A stretch of DNA of 64,000 nt from Fen-671 sp963794745 (lineage in GTDB: Bacteria > Actinomycetota > Acidimicrobiia > Acidimicrobiales > Palsa-688), in the NCBI GenBank assembly GCA_963794745.1, contig CAWCEZ010000004.1, positions 124,001-188,000 of the forward strand, given 5' to 3'. Below the pieces are notes generated by a model. That model was not told the DNA's origin. It saw only the letters and a program-made list of their open reading frames with translations, and searched no databases. Positions 1 to 7,529 of this stretch are shown piece by piece (position 1 is the stretch's first letter; every line of letters begins with the position of its first letter). A program made the translations under genes and the position numbers.

Positions 1-72
1 GGCGCGCGCCCGCTCGACAAGTTGGTCCACTCCGCTAGGAGCGCTCTCAGCCTGCGTGCCCGGCCCCGTCAT
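1..72 (-). CDS. Start of a probable rhodanese-like protein (partial, runs off the left edge)
   Basis: A reading frame opens with ATG at 72 on the minus strand and stays open for 24 codons to the window edge. The visible product begins MTGPGTQAESAPSGVDQLVE. Its ATG overlaps the TGA of the cysteine dioxygenase gene (ATGA), so the two are probably translationally coupled. In actinobacteria, cysteine dioxygenase is very often followed by a small single-domain rhodanese with a similar N-terminus (a short acidic head, then VDQLVERARARL). The rhodanese call rests on that context and N-terminal resemblance; the catalytic Cys loop lies outside the window. Confidence 0.55.
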   Translation of the reverse strand, partial: MTGPGTQAESAPSGVDQLVERARA

Positions 73-632
73 GGCGCCCCTTCCCAATCAGTCTCCACCC
101 GGCTGCGCACGAGGCCAGCGGGCGACGTTTCGTAGAAATTCATCGACGTGAGCGGCGGTGAGTAGGCATGGATGCTCGTAGCCACCGTGTTTCCGGGGTT
201 GACCACGCTGTGGACGTGGTCGGGACCGAACGACTTTCCCTCAGAGCGGGTCAGGCGTTGCCGGTTCAAAGCCCGCCCGCGACGAGTGGTGCTCGTTTCG
301 TCGAGGGCACCCCAAACCACGTAGAACGCACCCGACGAGCCGCCGTGGTCATGCAGCACCAAGCCGCCGTCGGTAGGCCAATGGATCAGCCAGAGCTCGA
401 ACTCAGTGGTCCGGTCCAGCAGCTCGTACTGACGCTGCAAAAGAGGCTTATCAGACGACTTTCCCCACGGTTGGACGAGCCCCGAGCACCCCGTTGCCAG
501 CACAAGAAGGCTCCTAGTTGACAATGCCGGCACGGGCGTCGAACGGTGCCGCCTTGGCCGGACCGTAGCGGGCGAGCTGGCCGCGCCACCTGTGCTCTTT
601 GTGGTCGTCGCACGTCGGTCCGTATCGATCAT
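69..632 (-). CDS. Cysteine dioxygenase family protein
   Basis: Cupin-fold thiol dioxygenase that would oxidise L-cysteine (or a related thiol) to the sulfinate using Fe(II) and O2 in the cytoplasm. The three-histidine iron site is visible: HDHGG at about residues 94–98 and the later DHVHSV at about 138–143, followed by HAYSPPL and the conserved SMNFYE stretch. The length, about 187 residues from the ATG at 632, fits bacterial type I enzymes. An upstream in-frame ATG at 668 would add 12 residues, but it falls inside two half-sites resembling the MarR operator found at 5457, so 632 is preferred. The stop overlaps the start of a probable rhodanese, a common partner in sulfane-sulfur handling. 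The family call is firm; the exact substrate is not shown. Confidence 0.85.
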   Translation of the reverse strand: MIDTDRRATTTKSTGGAASSPATVRPRRHRSTPVPALSTRSLLVLATGCSGLVQPWGKSSDKPLLQRQYELLDRTTEFELWLIHWPTDGGLVLHDHGGSSGAFYVVWGALDETSTTRRGRALNRQRLTRSEGKSFGPDHVHSVVNPGNTVATSIHAYSPPLTSMNFYETSPAGLVRSRVETDWEGAP

Positions 633-642
633 TACTATCAGT

Positions 643-669
643 TTGACCAACTTGATGGATTTAGTCAAG
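643..669 (-). promoter_or_regulatory. Possible MarR-type half-sites upstream of cysteine dioxygenase
   Basis: TTGACCAA (643–650) and TTAGTCAAG (661–669) are the two arms of the 21-bp palindrome upstream of the MarR–VOC gene at 5457–5477, but in swapped (everted) order. They lie 11–37 bp upstream of the preferred cysteine dioxygenase start. This could be a weak second site or chance. Confidence 0.2.
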
Positions 670-754
670 ATGTTCTCAAATTGAACGTGAGGTGAACGGC
701 CGGGGAAGAACTCCCGAACAGATCCGCGTCCGGCTTGCCCTAAGCGGCTAAACC

Positions 755-1393
755 GTGACTATGGCGAACGCTGGCGACTTAGGCCCCCTCGACCGAGAAG
801 TAGCCCATCTCTTCTCGTTGGTCAGCGAGGCACTTGCCGGCGCCACCGACGCGCTGTTGTCCGCAGAGCCAGATGCAGCCAGCCGGGTCGTCGCCGCTGA
901 CGAGTCAGTGGACCTGCTGACCGCCCAGCTGAGCAGCCGGATCTGGCAAGACTTCGACCGCCTTGCCCCCGCCAACGCCGAGTTGCGCCACCTCGTCGGG
1001 CTCTTGGCGGTGCTACCCGAGCTCGAACGCAGCGCCGACCTCGCCGCCCACATTGCGCAGCGAGCCGTCACGCACCTCGGGCCGAGCATGTCCCCGGTCA
1101 GTCGCGGCATCGTGCAGCGGATGTCCGATGTCGCCCTCGAGATGTGGCGTGAGGTCACCACGAGTTATGTTTCCCGCACCGCCGCCGGTACGGCCCTGGA
1201 CGAGGCCGACGAGGAGCTCGACATACTCTTGGAGCGGCTGACCGGCGAGGTTGCCTCCTCGCCGATGCCGGCTCAGGTCGCCGCACAGGTCACCTTGCTC
1301 GGCCGTTTCTACGAGCGCCTGGGCGACCACGCCGTCAATCTCGCGAGGCGGATCGAGCTACTTCCCGGGGTCAACCGCGACCCAGGCCCCTAA
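755..1393 (+). CDS. PhoU domain-containing protein
   Basis: Predicted all-helical cytoplasmic protein of 212 residues, the usual length of PhoU. It has two PhoU-like helical repeats: an N-terminal DREVAHLFSLVSEAL segment with repeated acidic positions, and a second repeat ending in FYERLGDHAVNLARRIE, the classic PhoU metal-binding E/D..D signature (RLGDHA.N). PhoU proteins modulate phosphate uptake through PstSCAB and the PhoR sensor, but no pst or pho genes are next to it, so this may be a stand-alone paralogue. The start is GTG at 755, with an in-frame ATG two codons later (761) as the alternative. Its TAA stop shares bases with the stop of the convergent TauE gene. Confidence 0.85.
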   Translation: MTMANAGDLGPLDREVAHLFSLVSEALAGATDALLSAEPDAASRVVAADESVDLLTAQLSSRIWQDFDRLAPANAELRHLVGLLAVLPELERSADLAAHIAQRAVTHLGPSMSPVSRGIVQRMSDVALEMWREVTTSYVSRTAAGTALDEADEELDILLERLTGEVASSPMPAQVAAQVTLLGRFYERLGDHAVNLARRIELLPGVNRDPGP

Positions 1394-2145
1394 CTGGGCC
1401 CGGTCCACAACCGGACCGCTAACCCGAGCCCAACGAGACCAACGGCCCAGCGCAGGACGTCGCCTCGAACGCGCCTCGCGACTGATGGCCCGAGCGTGCT
1501 TCCGGCAAAGGTCCCGATACCGAGTGGCACGACGGCGCCCCAATCGACGCGGGTGAACAACACCAGGATGATGGCCGAGACCGCGGAGGCCACTCCTACC
1601 AGCACGTTTTTCAGTGCGTTAGCCCTCGCGACGTCAGGCTCGACTGTCAACAGCAGTAGGGCCAAGGTCATCACACCGGAGCCGGCCCCGAAGTAGCCGC
1701 TGTACACCGAAACCGGGACCAGGCCGCCAGGCAATAGGAACCGTTCGCCTCGGCGGCTACGTCTTTGCTTCCAAGAGGTAAGAACCGGCTGTGCCAGCAG
1801 GGCGAGCGAGCCAGCAGCCACAAGGAACGGGACCACTACCGCGAAAGACTTCGAGGGCGTGAGCAGCAACAAAGCGGCGCCGGCACCACCGCCCAGTGCT
1901 GTCAAAAGCGCCCACCGCCAGAGCCACGGGCCCTTGCCTCGCAGCTCTGGGCGCGAAGCCAAAGCCGATCCCGGCAGGTAAGTCACGAGCGCCACGATGT
2001 TCGCCACGTTGGCCGGGGCGGCCGCGAGGCCGACCCACAACAATGCCGGGTACGACACCAGTGAGGTGATGCCCCCGGCCGTACCCACGACCCCGGCAAC
2101 GCCGCCCGCAACCAGCAGGAACAGGGTGTCGGCGGTTGAGACCAC
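1390..2145 (-). CDS. Sulfite exporter TauE/SafE family membrane protein
   Basis: Polytopic inner-membrane protein of 251 residues with about eight predicted membrane helices. The two-fold internal repeat typical of TauE/SafE is visible: a first glycine-rich loop (GVVGTAGGITSLVSYPALL, about residues 20–38) and a second (GYFGAGSGVMTLALLLL, about 148–164). Family members export sulfite, sulfonates or other small organic anions. It lies close to cysteine dioxygenase, whose pathway yields sulfite, but on the other side of PhoU, so that link is suggestive only. It converges on PhoU with a 4-bp overlap at the stops. Confidence 0.85.
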   Translation of the reverse strand: MVSTADTLFLLVAGGVAGVVGTAGGITSLVSYPALLWVGLAAAPANVANIVALVTYLPGSALASRPELRGKGPWLWRWALLTALGGGAGAALLLLTPSKSFAVVVPFLVAAGSLALLAQPVLTSWKQRRSRRGERFLLPGGLVPVSVYSGYFGAGSGVMTLALLLLTVEPDVARANALKNVLVGVASAVSAIILVLFTRVDWGAVVPLGIGTFAGSTLGPSVARRVRGDVLRWAVGLVGLGLAVRLWTGPS

Positions 2146-2219
2146 GGTCCACCCTATGCCTGGCTAATGACGCCGCCCGTCACCTGGCCCGCGGGTCGCT
2201 AACTTCGCCTGTTACGGGC

Positions 2220-2702
2220 TCAACTTGCCCCGTGTCCGCCGACCGATCCCGTCCACGCACCGCCCATCTGCCTCGTGACCACGTTCAACCGGTTCCAGGC
2301 GTTGATCGCCGCGATTTGGACTATCAGCGCCCCAAGCGACGCCTCGTCGAAGTGCTTGGCGGCCTCGTCGAACACACGGTCCGGCACGGCGTCAGGTCGG
2401 TCAGCGATCCGAGTTGCGGCTTCAGTCAGGGCCAGGGCGGCACGCTCCGCGTCGTCGAAGTAGGGCGACTCCCGCCACGCGGCCACCGTGAAGACCCGCT
2501 CGTCGCTCTCCCCCGCCTCTTTGAGGTCCCGGGCGTGCATCTCAACGCAGACACTGCAACCGTTGATCTGGCTCGCCCGCAGCTGCACCAAATCGATCGT
2601 GGTCTCGGGCAGGGCGCTGTGGCTGGCCGCCTTGCTCAAAGCCTGCAGTGCGTCCATGGCGCCGGGGACGGTAACTACCGGGTTCGTCATCCGAGCTTGC
2701 AT
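2220..2702 (-). CDS. Carboxymuconolactone decarboxylase family (AhpD-like) protein
   Basis: Small helical protein of 160 residues from the ATG at 2702. The CMD/AhpD redox motif is present as NGCSVCVEMHARDLKEAG (CxxC followed by His). In this family the pair reduces alkylhydroperoxides or acts as a general disulfide reductase. The C-terminal VQIAAINAWNRLNVVTRQ segment is typical of the AhpD-like subgroup. The start at 2702 is supported by a clear AAGGAG ribosome-binding site at 2714–2709, six bases upstream; a longer frame to 2753 lacks such support. The roughly 260 bases upstream, to the GH51 remnant, hold no recognisable gene. No regulator or peroxiredoxin partner is adjacent. Confidence 0.88.
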   Translation of the reverse strand: MQARMTNPVVTVPGAMDALQALSKAASHSALPETTIDLVQLRASQINGCSVCVEMHARDLKEAGESDERVFTVAAWRESPYFDDAERAALALTEAATRIADRPDAVPDRVFDEAAKHFDEASLGALIVQIAAINAWNRLNVVTRQMGGAWTGSVGGHGAS

Positions 2703-3145
2703 TTGGATCTCCTTGTCTAGCGAAAGCGTCCGGACCTGCCATCTATATGACAAGCCTGGAGGGCCGCATGTGACAGCAAACAGGCACTGACCATCCGGGC
2801 TCGGTTGTGGGAAGCACCTTGCCAGCCGGCGCGCCTCGAGAGCCCTTGGATACCTAACATCTGTGCGGAGGCCTCATTGCTACCCGTCGAGCTCATCGAG
2901 AGGGCCTAGTGCGACGTGGTCGGCCCGCCCGACGGGGCAGCTCAAGCTAGGTGATGAGGAGGCAATGGTGAGCAGGGTAACGGTGGGCCCGGGCAGGAGC
3001 CTCGGCCGCCTCGACCGCAACGTCTTCGGTGGCTTCGTCGAGCACCTGGGCCGCTGCATCGATGGGGGGCTGTTCGAAGAAGGTTCCCCCTTGAGCGACG
3101 CGCGGCGCTTCCGCAGCGATGTCTTGGAGCTGCTCCGACCTCTCG

Positions 3146-3184
3146 AAAGCGGGTAGCTCTGGAAACGATCGCCGACGTTGACGC
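3146..3184 (+). repeat. 39-bp exact copy of an msrA segment inside the GH51 pseudogene
   Basis: Bases 3146–3184 are identical over 39 bp, in the same orientation, to 7835–7873 inside the intact msrA gene. In the GH51 remnant it replaces the few codons expected between VLELLRPL and VLRWPGGN, so the foreign segment is the 3146 copy and msrA is the likely source. Confidence 0.95.
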
Positions 3185-4133
3185 AGCGTCCTGCGATGGC
3201 CGGGTGGCAATTTCGTCAGTAACTACCTATGGACTGACGGTATCGGCCCGCAGCGCGTCGCGTCCGCGCCGGCTCGAGCTGGCCTAGGGAGCCGAAGAAC
3301 CCAATGATTTTGGGACTGACGAGTTCCTCGAGTACTGCTCGGTGCTGGGCGTGACTCCCTACATCTGTTTGAACACGGGGACCGGCACCCTTTCCGAGTC
3401 GTTGGCGTGGGTCGAATATTGCAACTCGGCCGCCCGGGCCGAGTGGGCGGAGCGCCGGCGCCAAAACGGCAGAGCCGAGCCATATCGCGTCCCCTACGGG
3501 GGCCTCGGCAACGAAAATGTACGGCGAGTGGCAAGCTGGGCAGCTCTCGGCAGACGAGTACGTCAAGGTGACCTCACGTTGGGCCAAGGCGACCCGCCGC
3601 CTCGACCCCGACGCCAAGCTAGTGAGCTGCGGGATGAAGGGCTGGGACGATTGGGACCGGGTAGTCATCGAAGGCCTCTTGTCTCTCGTCGACCTCCACT
3701 CGTGCACATATACACGGGTTCAGCCGACTATTGGAACAATGTCCTCAGCCCACACCAAGCGGAAAGGGCCATCGGTTACTGGAGCGCCTGTTTGTCGCGC
3801 ACTACGTATGGCAGCGACTTAGCCGCTCGCCTCGGATCGCCTATGACGAATGGGACGTCTGGTACCGCACTGACGACGGGACATTGGAAGAGCGTTACTC
3901 CTTTTCCGACGCCCTCGCAGTCGCCACCTATCTCAATATCTTTGTCCGGCACTGTAACTAGGTGAAGATGGCCAACCTTGCTCAAATGGTGAACGCGATC
4001 GCGCCCATTGTTACAACGAAAGACGGCGCTGTTGTGCAGCCCATCTATTACCCGTTCCTGCTCCACTCAGCTGCTGCGCTTGACGGGGCGGTCGACCTGC
4101 ACGTGACTTCTCCGACGGTAGCCGGGCCGACGC

Positions 4134-4168
4134 CGGTGGCCGGTGGCCGGTGGCCGGTGAGCGGTGGG
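4134..4168 (+). repeat. Tandem 7-bp repeat (CGGTGGC) in the GH51 pseudogene
   Basis: Three perfect CGGTGGC units (4134–4154) are followed by two degenerate ones (CGGTGAG, CGGTGGG). The 7-bp unit is not a multiple of three, and the array sits where the pseudogene changes frame, so replication slippage is a likely cause of that frameshift. Confidence 0.9.
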
Positions 4169-4572
4169 AGCACCGCATCGCCGACCTTGGGCCATTCTCG
4201 ACGATCGATTCGTCGGCTACTGCTGATACTGCGCGGGGCAAGCTGGCTTTGACCATCGTGAACCGAGATCCAGAGTCCAGCGATGAAATCGACATAAGGC
4301 TGCGCGACGGCGAGTTCAGTGGTAAAGCGCGGGTCAGGATTATCACAGGGCACGGCACCGGTACTGCCAACAGGCCCGCGCCTGACATCGAAGGTGTCAC
4401 GGTGCACGACGCGACGGAGGGGCCGAAGGTCGGGGCCTCATCGTGACGGTCCCACCCAGCTCCTTCACGGTCATCGAAGTACCGATCGCCCCTGGTTAAG
4501 CCCGGGTCGGCCGGGCATACCCGTCATCTGATCGAACGTTGGCCCGAATTCGGCGTGATGTTCAGCGCTCTC

Positions 4573-5427
4573 TCAGGCGGCTTCCATAGGTGACCCGAAG
4601 CGGACCAGGTTGCCGTCAGGGTCGATGTGCGAGCCCTCGCGCAACCCATAAGCGGTCGGGGTGACCGGGTTGGTGTGGCCGGCGATGCCGGGCTTGCTCC
4701 ACTGCGCGTACAGGGCGTCCGCGTCGCGCACATAGAGGTAGGCCGCCCCCCCGTGCCGGTGCTCGCTGTCACGGTGCACGTCCTCGTGGTCGTGATCTGC
4801 AGCCAGGTGGAGGCTTACGCCGTCTCGGTCGGCGAAGCCGTAGTCGTCGCCGCCCTCGTAGGAGTACGTGGCGAAGCCGAGCGTCGCGTAATGCGCCAGC
4901 GCTGCTGCCAGGTCGCGGACAGGGAAGATGGGGCTGAAGCGCACGAGCCGGTCGCTCGGGCGGCGTCCGCTTGTCCCAGCCGCCGCGGCATCCACCTTTA
5001 TCTCGGTGAGAGCGACGAGCGCCGCTCGCAACGCGGCAACCTGCTCGGGCGGCACCCGCTCGGCAAGCTGGTGATCGATCGCGTCTACGGCCCGTGCCGC
5101 CGTCTCGACCACCTGCTGGCCCCTCTCGGTAAGCTTGATGGCAATCCGGCGCCGGTCGTCGTGGTCAGGCCCCCGCTCGAGGTAGCCCTGATTGACCAGG
5201 ATGTCAAGCAGTTGGCTGATGGCCTGTTTCGTTATGCCAAGCCCGGCCGCCATCTCCTGCCTCGGCCCACCCGAGGTCCCAACCCCGGCCAAGACGAACA
5301 CCCCGTTCCTTGGCATGTCATCGATGCCGATGTCATGCAGGTGCTCCCGTACCGACTGTGCATAGACGCCGCGGGCGAACCTCATCAAGGTCGGGATGGG
5401 GAACTCCTGGGGGTCGAGATCGCTCAT
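4573..5427 (-). CDS. MarR-family regulator fused to a glyoxalase/VOC domain
   Basis: Fusion protein of 284 residues. Residues about 15–150 form a MarR winged-helix domain: recognition-helix region GLGITKQAISQLLDILVNQGY and wing LERGPDHDDRRRIAIKLTERG. Residues about 165–284 form a VOC (glyoxalase/bleomycin-resistance) domain: FSPIFPVRDLAAALAHYATLGF, the paired beta segments VSLHLAAD and AAYLYVRDAD, and the closing HIDPDGNLVRFG with its typical metal-ligand-like Asp/Glu/His positions. The VOC half may sense or bind a small ligand, or detoxify it. The start at 5427 is chosen because a consensus promoter ends just upstream; an earlier in-frame start at 5448 would lie inside the promoter spacer. 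It probably represses itself through the palindrome at 5457–5477. Confidence 0.88.
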   Translation of the reverse strand: MSDLDPQEFPIPTLMRFARGVYAQSVREHLHDIGIDDMPRNGVFVLAGVGTSGGPRQEMAAGLGITKQAISQLLDILVNQGYLERGPDHDDRRRIAIKLTERGQQVVETAARAVDAIDHQLAERVPPEQVAALRAALVALTEIKVDAAAAGTSGRRPSDRLVRFSPIFPVRDLAAALAHYATLGFATYSYEGGDDYGFADRDGVSLHLAADHDHEDVHRDSEHRHGGAAYLYVRDADALYAQWSKPGIAGHTNPVTPTAYGLREGSHIDPDGNLVRFGSPMEAA

Positions 5428-5435
5428 CGATGGCG

Positions 5436-5477
5436 ATAATATCGACAAGAAGCTTGTTGGTCAAGTTACTTGACTAA
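5436..5477 (-). promoter_or_regulatory. Promoter and MarR-type operator of the MarR–VOC gene
   Basis: On the minus strand, TTGACC (5464–5459) and TATTAT (5441–5436) are separated by exactly 17 bases, a near-consensus housekeeping promoter. Transcription is expected to start about 7 bases past the -10 box, at or one to two bases before the ATG at 5427, giving a leaderless mRNA. A 21-bp palindrome, TTGGTCAAGT-T-ACTTGACTAA (5457–5477, 9 of 10 paired positions), covers the -35 box, as expected for MarR autorepression. Confidence 0.75.
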
Positions 5478-5496
5478 CAAAGACTGGACCACACCC

Positions 5497-6318
5497 TCAC
5501 AAGAGCCGACGGTAGACCGCATAGAAAATCCGGTCGCTAGTCAGTTTGCGCAGGAGCATGAGCGGTTTCGCTCCACCACCGACGGCGTAGCGGAAAGCGG
5601 GCCTCCTCTTGTGAAGGACCGCGACTACGCCCTTGGCTACCTGCTCCGAGGAACCGGTAAGCCTCGTCTCGTAGAAGTCCCGCATTCTCTTTGCCGTTTT
5701 GTTGGCCTCAACGCCATAGGCGCCCTCACCAGACGCTTTAACGAGGTTTTCTGTGGCGATATCGGACCACTCTGACCTGATGGCGCCCGGTTCCACCGTG
5801 ACGACTTTTACACCGAAGGGTGCCAGCTCGAGGGCAAGGGAATCGCTCAGCCCTTCCACGGCATATTTGCTGGCGTGGTACCAGGCCCCGAACGGCTCCC
5901 CGAACTTCCCGCCCACAGACGAGATATTGATGATCCAGCCGCGCCGAGCCTCCCGCATCTCCGGCACCACCATCTGCGTGAGGCGAGCGAGACCGAACAG
6001 GTTGACCTCCATTTCCCGGCGCGCTTCGCTTATCGCGACGTCCTCGAGTGCCCCGTACAAACCAAAGCCGGCGTTGTTCACGAGCACGCTTATCTGTCCC
6101 GCTTCCTCGTGTATAAGCCGGACCGCGCCCTGCATCGATGCCTCGTCCGTCACGTCGAGGCTCAAGGGGCGAACGCCTTCCTTACGAAGCTGCTCCAAGC
6201 GCTCAACTCGTCGGGCCTCTCCGTAGGTCTGGTACCCGTCGCGCTGGAGAGCGGCGGCAATTGCCGCCCCAATACCGCTTGATGCCCCGGTGACCAGGGC
6301 GGCTCCTTTGCTCGGCAT
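5497..6318 (-). CDS. Short-chain dehydrogenase/reductase (classical SDR)
   Basis: NAD(P)-dependent Rossmann oxidoreductase of 273 residues from the ATG at 6318. The classical SDR signatures are complete: cofactor loop TGASSGIG near the N-terminus, NNAG at about residue 78, catalytic Ser in INISSVGG and catalytic YHASK. The Arg-rich loop after strand 2 (EARRVERL) suggests NADPH preference. The C-terminal tail (RRPAFRYAVGGGAKPLMLLRKL) is that of SDRs acting on lipid-like or unknown hydrophobic substrates. The substrate cannot be assigned. It is divergent from the ketopantoate-reductase-like gene, with 127 bp between their starts, and tail-to-promoter with the MarR–VOC gene, which might influence it. 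Confidence 0.88.
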   Translation of the reverse strand: MPSKGAALVTGASSGIGAAIAAALQRDGYQTYGEARRVERLEQLRKEGVRPLSLDVTDEASMQGAVRLIHEEAGQISVLVNNAGFGLYGALEDVAISEARREMEVNLFGLARLTQMVVPEMREARRGWIINISSVGGKFGEPFGAWYHASKYAVEGLSDSLALELAPFGVKVVTVEPGAIRSEWSDIATENLVKASGEGAYGVEANKTAKRMRDFYETRLTGSSEQVAKGVVAVLHKRRPAFRYAVGGGAKPLMLLRKLTSDRIFYAVYRRLL

Positions 6319-6445
6319 CGCTTGCTCTCTGAGGCATCCTAGGCGGCAGCTGGGAGGGCACAAGGCCGGGGGATGCGAGGCAGGCGAAGACCCACTGACG
6401 TGCAGCTATGTGGTCTGTGGTTGTCCGCGTAGACTGGTGCTCCTT

Positions 6446-7438
6446 ATGCGTTTCATCGTGCTCGGGGCGGGTGCCGTTGGTGGCGTTGTCGGAGGCCGGC
6501 TCTTCGAGCACGGCCACGATGTCGTGCTCGTTGCCCGCGGGGAACATGGGAAGGTCCTTGCTGAAGACGGGCTGACCCTGGCGTCTGCCACAGGGGTCCT
6601 GAACCTACCGGTACCGGCCACCGACAACCTCGAGAGCATCCGCTGGAGTGGTGACGAGGTCGTCCTGATGGCGGTCAAGAGCCAGGACACCGAGGAGGCA
6701 TTGCGCCAGCTGGGTGGTGTCGCGCCCTCGTCCGTCACGGTCGTGTGCGCCCAAAACGGTGTGGCGAACGAGCCGGCCGCATTGCGGCGCTTCCCCAACA
6801 TCTACGGCATGTGCGTCATGTGCCCGGCTGCCCAAATCGAGCCAGGAGTCGTCGTTGCCGAGTCCTCGCCGCTTACGGCGCTGCTCGATATCGGGCGCTA
6901 CCCGGGCGGCGTGGACACAACTGCTGAAGCGATCGCGGCCGCAGTGTCCGAAAGCGCCATGGAGTCTGTCGCCCGGCCCGACATCATGCGCTGGAAGTAC
7001 TCCAAATTGTTGTCGAACCTGTCGAACGCCGTGGATGCGCTCTGCGGCCCGGGCGGGCGCAGCAGCGAAGTGAGCGCGCGAGCGCGCCAGGAGGGCGAGG
7101 CCTGCCTGGTCGCGGCTGGGATCGATTACGCCTCCCGGGAGGAGGACCGTGCCCGGCGTGGCGACCGTTTGCACCCAACCGAGGTCGTGGGCCGCGACCG
7201 GGGTGGTAGCTCGACCTGGCAAAGCCTTCTGGCTCGGGGCACGGTCGAGGTCGACTATCTGAACGGGGAAGTCGTCCTGCTCGGGCGGTTGCACGAGGTT
7301 CCAGTCCCGGCCAACATCCTGCTCCAGCGCCTCGTCAACGAGAAGGCATGGGAGCACTCGGGGCCGGGCGGGATGAACCCCGAGCAGCTTCTTGCGCTGC
7401 TTGACCGGCCCGTTGCGCCTGGCGCCACCAGGTCCTGA
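6446..7438 (+). CDS. 2-dehydropantoate 2-reductase family protein
   Basis: Cytoplasmic NADPH-dependent reductase of 330 residues; the family reduces ketopantoate to pantoate for pantothenate and CoA synthesis. The N-terminal Rossmann motif GAGAVGG opens the protein, VAVKSQDTEE-like AVKSQDTEEAL carries the conserved Lys, and AQNGVANE follows. The helical C-terminal domain has KYSKLLSNLSNAVDALCG and STWQSLLARGTVEVDYLNGE, both diagnostic of ApbA/PanE. The start at ATG 6446 is chosen because the Rossmann strand begins at once (MRFIVLGAGAVGG); the longer frame adds an unrelated leader. Bacteria often hold several paralogues, so true PanE activity is not certain. Confidence 0.85.
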   Translation: MRFIVLGAGAVGGVVGGRLFEHGHDVVLVARGEHGKVLAEDGLTLASATGVLNLPVPATDNLESIRWSGDEVVLMAVKSQDTEEALRQLGGVAPSSVTVVCAQNGVANEPAALRRFPNIYGMCVMCPAAQIEPGVVVAESSPLTALLDIGRYPGGVDTTAEAIAAAVSESAMESVARPDIMRWKYSKLLSNLSNAVDALCGPGGRSSEVSARARQEGEACLVAAGIDYASREEDRARRGDRLHPTEVVGRDRGGSSTWQSLLARGTVEVDYLNGEVVLLGRLHEVPVPANILLQRLVNEKAWEHSGPGGMNPEQLLALLDRPVAPGATRS

Positions 7439-7529
7439 ACTCCTCGACCGGCAGCGGTCGGGACAACGTAGGAACATCGGCTGTGACCGGCGTGTTCTAT
7501 GGATGTGTTGAGACAAGGAGATGAGCGAA

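Larger units (their letters stand above)
2965..4499 (+). pseudogene. Decayed GH51 alpha-L-arabinofuranosidase
   Basis: Pieces in all three frames add up, in order, to one intracellular GH51 arabinofuranosidase of about 500 residues. Visible landmarks are LDRNVFGGFVEHLGRCIDGG, RWPGGNFVSNY (from 3194), EEPN..GTDEFLEYC (from 3294), the acid/base region GGLGNE, WDDWDRVVIEGL, YTGSADYWNNVLSPHQAERA, the nucleophile region IAYDEWDVW, MANLAQMVNAIAPIVTT, and the C-terminal beta domain ending SSFTVIEVPIAPG. The gene is disabled by at least five frame changes, two nonsense changes at conserved Trp codons (TAG at 3285–3287 and 3959–3961), a 39-bp insertion copied from msrA (3146–3184) and a heptamer array at 4134–4168. 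Start ATG at 2965 follows GAGGAGG. Nonsense changes plus indels show real decay rather than read errors. Confidence 0.92.

Noticed and set aside
3285..3961. Two in-frame TAG codons at conserved Trp positions, as possible stop-codon recoding
   Set aside because: The same gene carries several frameshifts and an insertion, and neighbouring genes use TGG for Trp and TAG as a stop, so simple nonsense mutation explains it.
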